Below are positions 1 to 8,059 of a DNA stretch of 64,000 bases, piece after piece; within the stretch, counting starts at the first letter, position 1, and the number at the start of each line of letters is the position of its first letter. Made by a program: the position numbers and the translations under genes. Source of the DNA: Betaproteobacteria bacterium (lineage in GTDB: Bacteria; Pseudomonadota; Gammaproteobacteria; Burkholderiales; Burkholderiaceae_F); NCBI GenBank assembly GCA_016861185.1, contig BOKW01000001.1:652530-716529 (forward strand). Direction: 5' to 3'. The notes under the pieces are model-generated. The model had not been told where the DNA came from, ran no database searches, and saw nothing but the letters and a program-made list of their open reading frames with translations.

Positions 1-18
1 GTGTCGGCGACGTTCTGA
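1..18 (+). CDS. possible 3' end of an upstream gene (partial)
   Basis: The first six codons read V-S-A-T-F-stop in frame 1, and the TGA overlaps the AAGGAG ribosome-binding site of the next gene. This is the spacing expected if an operon continues from the left. Too short to identify. Confidence 0.25.
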   Translation: MSATF

Positions 19-30
19 AGGAGTGCAGGC

Positions 31-552
31 ATGCTGAAGCGCTGCTGCCTTGTTCTTGCCGTGGTGCTGTGCGCCGCGGCGGCGCCGGTTGCGGCGCAGA
101 CGACCACGGCCAACCTCGACGACCGCATCCAGGACGTCAAGGGCGACGTGATCCGCCTGAACCGCGATCTGATGGTGCTCGAGGAGGAGCTGCTGTTTCC
201 CGCCAACACGCAGGTCGCGATCTTCGTGTCGATGGACGTGGGCAAGCTGTTTCAGCTCGACTCGGTGAAGATCAAGCTCGACGACAAGGACGTCGCCAAC
301 TACCTGTACACGCCGGCCGAGGTGCAGGCGCTGCATCGCGGCGGCGTGCAGCGGATCTACGTCGGAAACCTGAAGGCGGGATCGCATGAGCTGGTCGCCT
401 TCTTCACCGGCAAGGGGCCGCACGACCGCGACTACAAGCGCGGTGCGACGATCCGCTTCGACAAGAGCACCGAGCCGAAATACATCGAGCTGCAGATCAA
501 GGACTCGACCGGCAAGCTGCAGCCCGAATTCGAAGTCAAGGTCTGGCAGTAG
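31..552 (+). CDS. exported protein of unknown function, first gene of the envelope-motor operon
   Basis: Protein of 173 residues with a signal peptide (residues 1 to about 22, ending VAAQ). A short alpha-helical stretch (about 28-50, NLDDRIQDVKGDVIRLN) could form a coiled coil. The rest looks like a beta-rich domain ending in EFEVKVWQ. AAGGAG lies 7 bases before the ATG. It is probably periplasmic. Only 5 bases separate it from the TPR gene that follows, so it very likely belongs to the same operon and works with the TPR/TolQR system. I do not recognise a named family and assign no function. Confidence 0.8.
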   Translation: MLKRCCLVLAVVLCAAAAPVAAQTTTANLDDRIQDVKGDVIRLNRDLMVLEEELLFPANTQVAIFVSMDVGKLFQLDSVKIKLDDKDVANYLYTPAEVQALHRGGVQRIYVGNLKAGSHELVAFFTGKGPHDRDYKRGATIRFDKSTEPKYIELQIKDSTGKLQPEFEVKVWQ

Positions 553-557
553 TCCCG

Positions 558-2498
558 ATGCGCGACGGCGCCCATCCGATCAGGCGCGCGCTGCGGCTGG
601 CGGCGTGCGTGCTCGCGCTGGCCTGCGCGGCGCCCGCGCACGCGCAGTTCGGTTGGGTGAAGTCGCTGTGGCCCTCGACGAAGAAGCCCGAGCCGCCGAC
701 CAGCGTGCAGGACCCGCACTACGGCGACAGCCTTTTCTACTTCTACCAGGGCCGCTACTTCAGCGCGGTGACGAACCTGATGGTCTCGCAGCACTTCGAC
801 CGCATGCCGAAGCACGCGGACGAGGCCGAGGTGCTGCGCGGCGGTCTTTTCCTCTCGTACGGGCTGCACCGCGAGGCGGGCGAGATCTTCGCCAAGCTGA
901 TCGAAAAGGGCGCGCCGCCGCCGGTGCGCGACCGCGCCTGGTTCTATCTCGCGAAGATCCGCTATCAGCGCGGCTTGCACGCGCAGGCCGAAGAAGCGCT
1001 TGCGCGCATCGAGCGAAGCCTTCCGGCCGATCTGCAGGAAGACCGCGTGCTGCTGCAGGCGCAACTCGCGATGGCGCGCGGCGACTACGCCGGCGCGGCG
1101 CGCGCGCTCGATGCGCTGGCGAAGAGCGGCAAACCCGGCAGCGATGTCGCCCTGTACGCGCGCTACAACCTCGGCGTGGCGATGATCAAGGGCGGCGAGG
1201 CGGCGAAGGGTGCTGCGCTGCTCGACGAAGTGGGCCGCGTTCCGACCGGCAGCGAGGAATTCCGCAGTCTGCGCGACAAGGCCAACGTGGCGCTCGGGTT
1301 CTCCGCGCTGCAGGAGGATCGCGCCGAGGACGCGCGCCGCTCGCTCGAGCGCGTGCGATTGACCGGCATGCTCGCCAACAAGGCGCTGCTCGGCTTTGGC
1401 TGGGCCGCCGCCAGCGGCAAGAACCTGAACGCGGCGCTCGTGCCGTGGACGGAGCTGGCGCAGCGCGATCCGAGCGACGCCGCGGTGCTCGAAGCCAAGC
1501 TCGCGGTGCCCTACGCATACGCCGAGCTGGGCGCGTACGGCAAGGCTCTCGGCCTGTATCAGGACGCGATCGGCGCGTTCGAGCAGGAGAACGCGCGGCT
1601 CGACGAGTCGATCGCGGCGATCCGCGCCGGCAAGCTGCTCGCGGGACTGATCGAACGCAATCCCGGCGAGGAGATGGGCTGGTTCTGGAACATCGAGCAA
1701 CTGCCCGAGCTGCCGCACAGCGGTCATCTCGCGCCGGTGCTCGCGCAGCACGAGTTCCAGGAGGCGTTCAAGAACTATCGCGACCTGCTGTTCCTCGCGC
1801 GCAACCTGAAGCAGTGGGAAAACAGCCTCGACGTGCTGCGCGCGATGCTCGCCAACCGCCGCCAGGCCTTCGCCGAACGGCTGCCCGCCGTGCGCGAGCG
1901 GGAGAAGTCGATCGACCTCGGCATCTACGACGGCAAGCGCAACGCGCTGCAGGCCGAGCTTGCCCGCGTCGAACGCGAGGCCGATGTCGCGGCCTTCGCC
2001 GATGCGCGCGAGCGCGAGCTGCGGGCACGGATCGACAGCGTCCGCGCGATCGTCGAACGCGGCGGAAACGATCCCGAGATCGCGGCCGCGCGCGAACGGC
2101 TGCGGCGTGCGGCCGGCGCGCTTGCCTGGCAGCAGACGCAGAACTTCGCCGACCGGCTGTGGCAGGCGAAGAAGAACCTGGCCGAACTGGAACGCAACCT
2201 CGGCGAGGCGCACGCGCGCGACGCGGCGCTGCAGAAAGCGCAGCGCGACGAGCCGGCGAAGCTCGACGCCTTCGCCGCGCGCATCGAAGCGCTCGCCGCG
2301 CGCGTCAAGGCGTTGCAGCCGCGGGTGGCGGAACTCGCGGCCGCGCAGCAGAACCAGGTGCAGGAGCTCGCAGTCGCCGAACTGGCGAAGCAGAAGGAAC
2401 GGCTCGCCGCGTACGTGTCGCAGGCGCGTTTTGCGGTCGCGCAGATCTACGACCGCGCCAATCTGGCGAAAGGGGACGGCGGTGCGGCGACCCGGTAG
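558..2498 (+). CDS. periplasmic TPR protein
   Basis: Protein of 646 residues with a cleavable signal peptide (about 1-30, ending AHAQ). The N-terminal two thirds are helical TPR-type repeats (for example DRAWFYLAKIRYQRG and YNLGVAMIKGGEAAKGAALL). The last third (about 440-630) is charged and rich in Ala, Glu and Arg, and probably forms a long coiled coil. TPRs are protein-binding scaffolds, so a structural role in a trans-envelope complex is inferred from the TolQ/TolR genes downstream. The 3' end overlaps the next gene by 17 bases, implying translational coupling. No enzymatic motif was seen. Confidence 0.85.
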   Translation: MRDGAHPIRRALRLAACVLALACAAPAHAQFGWVKSLWPSTKKPEPPTSVQDPHYGDSLFYFYQGRYFSAVTNLMVSQHFDRMPKHADEAEVLRGGLFLSYGLHREAGEIFAKLIEKGAPPPVRDRAWFYLAKIRYQRGLHAQAEEALARIERSLPADLQEDRVLLQAQLAMARGDYAGAARALDALAKSGKPGSDVALYARYNLGVAMIKGGEAAKGAALLDEVGRVPTGSEEFRSLRDKANVALGFSALQEDRAEDARRSLERVRLTGMLANKALLGFGWAAASGKNLNAALVPWTELAQRDPSDAAVLEAKLAVPYAYAELGAYGKALGLYQDAIGAFEQENARLDESIAAIRAGKLLAGLIERNPGEEMGWFWNIEQLPELPHSGHLAPVLAQHEFQEAFKNYRDLLFLARNLKQWENSLDVLRAMLANRRQAFAERLPAVREREKSIDLGIYDGKRNALQAELARVEREADVAAFADARERELRARIDSVRAIVERGGNDPEIAAARERLRRAAGALAWQQTQNFADRLWQAKKNLAELERNLGEAHARDAALQKAQRDEPAKLDAFAARIEALAARVKALQPRVAELAAAQQNQVQELAVAELAKQKERLAAYVSQARFAVAQIYDRANLAKGDGGAATR

Positions 2499-5295
2499 CC
2501 CGCTCGCGCTGCTCGTCGCCGCCGCGCTGCTCGCCGGCTGCTCGAGCACGTCCAAGCGCGCGCAGGCTCCCGAGCCGCCGACGCTGAAGTCGCTCGCCAG
2601 CCGCGCGATCAAGGTCGAAGCCGATCCGGGGGTCAAGGCGAACGAAGAGGTTGCGTCGAAGGCGTATCGCGACTTCCTCGCGACCGCGCCGCGCGAACCG
2701 CACCGGCGCGAGGCGCTGCGCCGGCTCGGCGATCTGGAGATGGATCGCATCGATTCGCAGTCCGCGGCCGGGGAAGCGCAGGCGGGCTCGGCCGACTATC
2801 GGGCGGCGATCGCGCGTTACGCCGACTACCTGAAGGCCTACCCGAACGCGCCCGACAACGATCGCGTGCTGTACCAGCTCGCGCGCGCGCACGAACTGAA
2901 CGGCGAGCTTGAAACGGCGCTGAAGACGCTCGACCGCCTCGTCGAGGCCTACCCCGCGACGCGGCATCGCGAAGAGGCGCAGTTCCGCCGCGGCGAGTTG
3001 CTGTTCACGCTGCGCAACTACGCCAAGGCCGAGGCGGCGTACGCACAGACGATGGCGACAGGCCGGGGCACGCCTTACCACGAGCGGTCGCTCTACATGC
3101 ACGGCTGGTCGCTGTTCAAGCAGGGCCGGCTCGAGGAAGCGCTGCACTCGTTCTTCGGCGTGCTCGATCTGAAGCTCGCCGGCCGCGGCGACGAAAGCGA
3201 TCTCGACAAGCTGCCGGGGCTCACGCGCGCCGATCGCGAACTGGTCGAGGACACTTTCCGCGTCACGAGCCTGAGCCTGGAGAACCTGCAGGGGGCGGCG
3301 TCGATTCCGGCGTACATCACGACGCCGGTGCGGCGCGAATACGAATTCCGCGTCTACCAGCAGTTGGGCGAGCTGTACATCAAGCAGGACCGCGTCAAGG
3401 ACGCCGCCGACACCTTCACCGCGTTCGCGCAGCGCCATCCGCTGCACAAGGAGTCGCCGGTGCTGCAGGCGCGCGTGATCGACATCTACGCGAAGAACGG
3501 CTTCGAGACGCTCGCGCTCGACGCGAAGAAGCGCTACGTCGTCCACTACGGTGTCGGCAGCGAGTTCCAGCGCGCCAATCCGGCCGGCTGGGAGCGCAGC
3601 GCGCCGCTCGTCAAGACGCACCTCGAGGAACTGGCGCGCCACCACCACGCGGCTGCGCAGAAGAGCAAGAGGACCGAGGACTACCAGGAAGCGGTGCGCT
3701 GGTACCGCAGCTACCTGACCTCGTTCCCGAACGATCCGCAGGCCGCGCAGAACAACTTCCTGCTGGCCGAGCTGCTGTACGAGGACCGCCGCTACGCGGA
3801 GGCCGCCGCCGAATACGAGAAGTCGGCGTACCAGTATCCGCAGCACGCGAAGAGCGCCGATGCCGGCTACGCGGCGCTGCTCGCCTACGCGCAGCTCGAA
3901 AAGCGCGCCGCCGCGAACGACGCGCGCAACGCGCAACTGGCGGGCGTCGAAAGCGCGCTGCGCTTCGCGCAGGCGTTCCCGCAGGATCCGCGCCGCGCCG
4001 CGGTGCTGACCAACACGGCGGAGAGGCTCTACGCACTGAACGATCCGCAACGCGCGGTCGAAGTCGCGCAGCGCGTCGTCGCGCTCAAGCCGCCCGCAGA
4101 CGCCGCGCAGCGGCGCGTCGCCTGGACCGTGATCGCGCATGCGGCGTTCGACCGCGGCGCGTTCGCCGAAGCCGAGCGCGGCTACGGCGAAGTGCTCGCG
4201 CTCGTGCCGGCGAACGACTCGCAGCGCGGCGCGCTGACCGAAAGGCTCGCGGCGTCGGTCTACAAACAGGGCGAACAGGCACAGGCGCAGGGCAAGCTCG
4301 TCGACGCGGTCGCGCACTTCAACCGGGTCGGCGCGCTCGCGCCGGGTTCGACCGTCGCAGCGACTGCGCAATACGACGCGGCGGCCGCGCTGGTTGCGCT
4401 GAAGGACTGGGCCGGCGCCACGCGGCTGCTGACCGATTTCCGCGCGCGCTATCCGAAACATCCGCTGCAGGACGAAGTCACGAACAAGCTGGCCGCCGCG
4501 TACCTGGAGCAGGGCCAGTGGGCGCAGGCGGCCGGCGAATTCGAGCGCATCGCCGCGGCGGGCAGGGACCCGCAGTTGGCGCGCGCAGGCCTGTGGCAGG
4601 CTGCCGAGATGTACGAGAAGGCGGGCGCGCGCGCGCAGGCCGCGCGCGTGTACGAGCGCTATGCGAAGCAGTATCCGGAGCCGCTCGAAGCGTCGGTCGA
4701 AGCGCGCTACCGGCTCGCGAAGATCGCGCAGGAAGACGGCAACGCCGCGCGCTCGCTCGCACTGATGCGCGAAGTGCAGAAGGCCGACCAGACGGCCGGC
4801 CGCGCGCGCACCGACCGCACGCGCTATCTCGGCGCGCTGGCCACGCTGGCGCTCGCGCAGCCGCTCGTCGACGACTACCGCAAGGTCGCGCTGGTCGAGC
4901 CGCTGAAGCGCAACCTGAAGCTGAAGAAGGACCGGATGGAAGCGGCGCTCAAGGCGTACGCGGCGGCGGCCGACTACGGCGTGGCCGAAGTCGCGACCGC
5001 GGCGACCTTCCACACCGCGGAGCTGTATCGCGACTTCGGCAAGTCGATGCTCAATTCGCAGCGGCCGAAGGGGCTGAAGAAGGACGAACTCGAGCAGTAC
5101 AACGTGCTGCTCGAAGAGCAGGCCTTCCCGTTCGAGGAGAAGGCGATCGAGCTGCACGAGGTCAACGCCAAGCGCACGGCCGCGGGCGTCTACGACCAGT
5201 GGGTGCGCGACAGCTACGGCGCGCTGGCGAAGCTGCGGCCGGTGCGCTACGGCAAGGTCGAACGCGCGGAAGGAGTGATCGATGCGATTCGCTGA
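2482..5295 (+). CDS. large TPR lipoprotein
   Basis: I start this at GTG 2482, not at the longer open frame upstream. The GTG follows an AAAGGGGAC ribosome-binding site and gives a clean lipoprotein signal: VRRPGSPLALLVAAALLAGC, with lipobox LAGC. The mature protein of about 910 residues is TPR-like throughout, with recurring motifs such as YQLARAHELNGELETALKTL and AYLEQGQWAQAAGEFERIAA. This is the organisation of large outer-membrane-anchored scaffold lipoproteins, including the AglT/GltE-like TPR proteins encoded next to Agl/Glt motors. An outer-membrane scaffold role is inferred. It overlaps the next gene by 14 bases. Confidence 0.83.
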   Translation: MRRPGSPLALLVAAALLAGCSSTSKRAQAPEPPTLKSLASRAIKVEADPGVKANEEVASKAYRDFLATAPREPHRREALRRLGDLEMDRIDSQSAAGEAQAGSADYRAAIARYADYLKAYPNAPDNDRVLYQLARAHELNGELETALKTLDRLVEAYPATRHREEAQFRRGELLFTLRNYAKAEAAYAQTMATGRGTPYHERSLYMHGWSLFKQGRLEEALHSFFGVLDLKLAGRGDESDLDKLPGLTRADRELVEDTFRVTSLSLENLQGAASIPAYITTPVRREYEFRVYQQLGELYIKQDRVKDAADTFTAFAQRHPLHKESPVLQARVIDIYAKNGFETLALDAKKRYVVHYGVGSEFQRANPAGWERSAPLVKTHLEELARHHHAAAQKSKRTEDYQEAVRWYRSYLTSFPNDPQAAQNNFLLAELLYEDRRYAEAAAEYEKSAYQYPQHAKSADAGYAALLAYAQLEKRAAANDARNAQLAGVESALRFAQAFPQDPRRAAVLTNTAERLYALNDPQRAVEVAQRVVALKPPADAAQRRVAWTVIAHAAFDRGAFAEAERGYGEVLALVPANDSQRGALTERLAASVYKQGEQAQAQGKLVDAVAHFNRVGALAPGSTVAATAQYDAAAALVALKDWAGATRLLTDFRARYPKHPLQDEVTNKLAAAYLEQGQWAQAAGEFERIAAAGRDPQLARAGLWQAAEMYEKAGARAQAARVYERYAKQYPEPLEASVEARYRLAKIAQEDGNAARSLALMREVQKADQTAGRARTDRTRYLGALATLALAQPLVDDYRKVALVEPLKRNLKLKKDRMEAALKAYAAAADYGVAEVATAATFHTAELYRDFGKSMLNSQRPKGLKKDELEQYNVLLEEQAFPFEEKAIELHEVNAKRTAAGVYDQWVRDSYGALAKLRPVRYGKVERAEGVIDAIR

Positions 5296-5971
5296 TCGAC
5301 TCGCGCTCGTGGCTGTCATGCTCGCAGTCGCCGGCTGCGCGACGGTGCGCGAAACGCCGCCCGCGCCGAAGCCAGCGGCCGAGCCCGTGAAGCCGCGGGC
5401 GTCGACGCCTCCCGCCGCTGCGGCGGCCACGCCGGCCGCGCCGAAAAAGGAAGAACCGCCGGCCGTCGACCCGGCCGCAGTCCGCGCGTTCGACGCTGCA
5501 CGCCGCGCGCTCGCCGCCGGGCGCACCGCGGAGGCCGAGCGCGGCTTCGTCGCATTGACGAAGTCCCATCCCGACCTCGCCGGTCCGCACGCGAATCTCG
5601 CGCTGATCCACCGGCAGACGGGCAAGTACGCCGAGGCGATCGCCGCGCTCGAACGCGCCGTGCAGCTTGCTCCGCAGCGCGCGGACTTGCACAACCAGCT
5701 CGGCATCACCTATCGAATGACCGGCCAGTTCGCCAAGGCGCGCGCCGCGTACGAAAAGGCGATCGAAGCCGATCCGAACTACGCGCTCGCCTGGCTCAAC
5801 CTCGGCATCCTCGAAGACCTTTACCTGTGGGACCGCCAGCGCGCGCTCGCGCTGTACGAGCGCTACCTCGTGCTCGCGCCCGCCGGCGACGACAACGTCA
5901 GGAAGTGGGTCGCCGATCTGAAGAACCGGATGCCGCAGAAGAGCGCGGTCGCGCAGAAGGAGCAGCAATGA
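5282..5971 (+). CDS. TPR lipoprotein
   Basis: Protein of 229 residues. A lipoprotein signal ends at VAGC (Cys about residue 20). A Pro/Ala-rich linker (about 25-62) follows, then about three canonical TPRs, clearest at ANLALIHRQTGKYAEAIAAL, QLGITYRMTGQFAKARAAYE and LAWLNLGILEDLYLWDRQRA. The size and order resemble PilF/PilW-type TPR lipoproteins, but the neighbours are TolQ/TolR-like rather than type IV pilus genes. It probably sits at the inner face of the outer membrane as an assembly factor. It overlaps both neighbours (14 bases and ATGA). Confidence 0.83.
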   Translation: MRFADRLALVAVMLAVAGCATVRETPPAPKPAAEPVKPRASTPPAAAAATPAAPKKEEPPAVDPAAVRAFDAARRALAAGRTAEAERGFVALTKSHPDLAGPHANLALIHRQTGKYAEAIAALERAVQLAPQRADLHNQLGITYRMTGQFAKARAAYEKAIEADPNYALAWLNLGILEDLYLWDRQRALALYERYLVLAPAGDDNVRKWVADLKNRMPQKSAVAQKEQQ

Positions 5972-6306
5972 GCGCACACGCATTGAAGCGTCGTCTCCAT
6001 TCTCGTTCGCTGGTGGCTGCGCTCGCCGCAGCCGTTTCGTTCGGCGCGTTCGCCGAGGACCGCGCCGAGATCGATCGCACGCAGATCATCGGCAACCGCG
6101 AACTGCCGAAGGTGCTCTACATCGTGCCGTGGAAGAAGCCGCTGCCGTCGGAGCTGTCGGGCCGGCCGCTCGAAAGCGTGCTCGACGAGGCGCTCGCGCC
6201 GGTCGACCGCGACGTGTTCCGCCGGCAGGTGCGCTACACGGCCGCCGCGCAGGCGTCGGCGGCGACGGCGGCGCCGACCGGCCCGCCCGCGGCAGAGCGG
6301 AAGTGA
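5968..6306 (+). CDS. small exported protein of unknown function
   Basis: Protein of 112 residues starting at an ATG that overlaps the previous stop codon (ATGA). It has a signal peptide ending near FGAFAED (about residue 28). The mature part contains DRTQIIGNRELPKVLYIVPW and a low-complexity Ala/Pro/Thr tail. The coupled start and the position between the TPR lipoproteins and the TolQ-like gene mark it as part of the same machine. I do not recognise the family. Because the ORF is conserved in register between clear genes, I regard it as real. Confidence 0.7.
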   Translation: MSAHALKRRLHSRSLVAALAAAVSFGAFAEDRAEIDRTQIIGNRELPKVLYIVPWKKPLPSELSGRPLESVLDEALAPVDRDVFRRQVRYTAAAQASAATAAPTGPPAAERK

Positions 6307-6350
6307 TTCGTTCGTTTGCTTCAGTTGCAGTGGACATCGGAGATTCGCCC

Positions 6351-7007
6351 ATGAATGCCTTCAACACCGTCGTCAAGTTCTTCCAGGACAGCGGGTTGTT
6401 CATCTACCCCAGCATCCTGATCATGGCGCTCGGCCTCGCGGTCGCGATCGAGCGCTTCATCTTCCTGCGCCGCGCGCGCACCGAGAACCGCAGGCTGTGG
6501 GAGCGCATGCTGCCGCTGCTGCAGGGCGGCAAGCTCGACAAGGTCGAAGCGGTCGCCGCGAAGTCCGAAGCCGCGATCGGCAAGATCGTCGCGCACGGCC
6601 TCGAGCGGCTGAAGATCCCGCACCGGCGCGAGGACGTCGACGCCGCGATGGAGGAAGGGATGATGGAGATCGTGCCGCGGCTGGAGAAGCGCACGCACTA
6701 CATCGCGACCTTCGCCAACGTGATCACGCTGGTCGGCCTGCTCGGCACGATCATCGGTCTGATCAAGGCGTTCACCGCGGTCGCCAACGTCAACCCGGCG
6801 GAGAAGGCCGAGCTGCTGGCGGCGTCGATTTCGATCGCGATGAACAACACCGCGTTCGCGCTGATGGTCGCGATCCCGTTCCTGCTGATCCATGCCTTCC
6901 TGCAGGCGCGCACCAGCGAAATCGTCGACAGCCTGGAAGCGGCGAAGGTGAGCTTCCTGAACCTGACGCAGCGATTGGCGACCGACACGCGCAGCGCCGC
7001 GCGCTGA
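6351..7007 (+). CDS. MotA/TolQ/ExbB-family proton channel subunit (AglR-like)
   Basis: The start is ATG 6351, with GGAG 8 bases upstream; the frame open further upstream is a shadow. Product of 218 residues with the TolQ/ExbB layout: TM1 about 15-38, a cytoplasmic loop of about 80 residues, TM2 about 118-142 (VITLVGLLGTIIGLIKAFTA, the family's Gly-rich signature) and TM3 about 160-185 (NNTAFALMVAIPFLLIHAFL, including the usual TM3 Thr). Such proteins form pentameric inner-membrane channels that use the proton-motive force to drive TolR/ExbD-type partners. Two such partners are encoded immediately downstream, as in the Myxococcus AglR-AglQ-AglS motor. Confidence 0.9.
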   Translation: MNAFNTVVKFFQDSGLFIYPSILIMALGLAVAIERFIFLRRARTENRRLWERMLPLLQGGKLDKVEAVAAKSEAAIGKIVAHGLERLKIPHRREDVDAAMEEGMMEIVPRLEKRTHYIATFANVITLVGLLGTIIGLIKAFTAVANVNPAEKAELLAASISIAMNNTAFALMVAIPFLLIHAFLQARTSEIVDSLEAAKVSFLNLTQRLATDTRSAAR

Positions 7008-7052
7008 ACGACGCGGCCGGCGCGTCCGGCCGCTCGAACGGAGGACCAAAAC

Positions 7053-7571
7053 ATGCGAGTGCGACGCCTGCGCAAACATCCGGCCGGGCTCGACGTCACG
7101 GCGTTCATCAACCTGATCGTCGTGCTGGTGCCGTTCCTGCTGTCGACCGCGGTGTTCACGCGGCTGGCGGTGCTGGAGCTGACGCTGCCGCCGCAGTCGA
7201 GCGGTGCGCTGGAGAAGCTCGACAAGGACAACCTGCAGCTCGAGGTCGTGGTCCGCGCCGACGCGCTCGAGGTCGGCGACCGCATCGGCGGGCTGATCCA
7301 GCGCATCGAACGCAAGGGTGACGGCAAGGACATCGCCGAGCTGGCGAACCTGATGCAGCAGATCAAGCAGCGCTTTCCGGACAAGACGGCGGTCACCGTG
7401 CTGCCCGAGCCCGCCGTGCCGTACGACACGCTGGTGCAGGTGATGGACGCGGTGCGCGCCGGCCGTCAGGTGCAGGGCGCCAAGGTCGTCGCCGTCGATC
7501 TGTTCCCCGACATCTCGATCGGAGATGCGCCGATCCGACAGCAGGTTGCGCAAGCGGAGAAGGGCCGATGA
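7053..7571 (+). CDS. ExbD/TolR-family protein with Asn in place of the proton-carrying Asp
   Basis: Protein of 172 residues. It has a short cytoplasmic N-terminus, one TM helix (about 17-38) and a periplasmic domain, as in TolR/ExbD. The family signature before the TM segment normally reads F-I-D, where the Asp (ExbD D25, TolR D23) is essential for proton coupling. Here it reads DVTAFINLIVVLVPF, with Asn at residue 20 (codon AAC). This member is therefore predicted unable to carry protons and may be a structural partner of the next gene's product. It overlaps that gene by 4 bases. Confidence 0.88.
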   Translation: MRVRRLRKHPAGLDVTAFINLIVVLVPFLLSTAVFTRLAVLELTLPPQSSGALEKLDKDNLQLEVVVRADALEVGDRIGGLIQRIERKGDGKDIAELANLMQQIKQRFPDKTAVTVLPEPAVPYDTLVQVMDAVRAGRQVQGAKVVAVDLFPDISIGDAPIRQQVAQAEKGR

Positions 7572-8059
7572 ATCTCACGCCGCTGCAAAAACGCGCCGAA
7601 CGGCGCGCGCGCAACCAGTCGCAGGTCGACCTGAACCTGGTCGCGCTGATCGACATCTTCACGATCCTGATCTTCTTCCTGCTGTCGAACGCCGGCGTGG
7701 TCGAGGTGCTGCCCAGCTCGAAGGCGGTGAAGCTCCCGGAATCGACCGCGGAGAAAAGCGCGCGCGAGACGATCGTCGTGCTGGTCAACAACAGCGACAT
7801 CATCGTCGAGGGGCGCAAGGTCGCCGCGGTGGCGGACGTCCTCGGCGCCGACGGCGACCTGATCGCGCCGCTGAAGGCCGAGCTGGATTTCCACGCGAGC
7901 CGGCAGACGATCCGCGCCGAAAACGAAGCGGCCAAGCGCGCGATCACGATCATGGGCGACAAGGACATTCCGTATCGCCTGCTGCGCAAGGTGATGGTCA
8001 CCTGTGCGCGTGCGAACTTCACCGACGTGTCGTTCGCGGTCCAGCAGAAGAGTGCGTGA
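7568..8059 (+). CDS. ExbD/TolR-family protein (AglS/AglQ-like), Asp intact
   Basis: Protein of 163 residues. Its basic N-terminus leads into DLNLVALIDIFTILIFFLLS, the TolR/ExbD transmembrane signature with the catalytic Asp at residue 29. The periplasmic domain ends with KDIPYRLLRKVMVTCARANF, which resembles the C-terminal dimerisation region of ExbD. It should be the proton-coupled member of the TolR pair, acting with the TolQ-like channel in the inner membrane. The start overlaps the preceding gene (ATGA), and the stop shares one base with the next ATG. Confidence 0.9.
   Translation: MNLTPLQKRAERRARNQSQVDLNLVALIDIFTILIFFLLSNAGVVEVLPSSKAVKLPESTAEKSARETIVVLVNNSDIIVEGRKVAAVADVLGADGDLIAPLKAELDFHASRQTIRAENEAAKRAITIMGDKDIPYRLLRKVMVTCARANFTDVSFAVQQKSA

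Noticed and set aside
1960..2481. N-terminal extension of the large TPR lipoprotein
   Set aside because: It overlaps the previous gene in another frame, is Arg/Ser-rich, and would bury the lipobox at residue 190.
432..2750. Long open frames on the opposite strand of nearly every gene (for example 432-2750, 2305-5709, 15349-19872, 44818-48747)
   Set aside because: They are rich in Arg and Ala, have no ribosome-binding sites or recognisable domains, and mirror clear genes; this is a known effect of very high GC.
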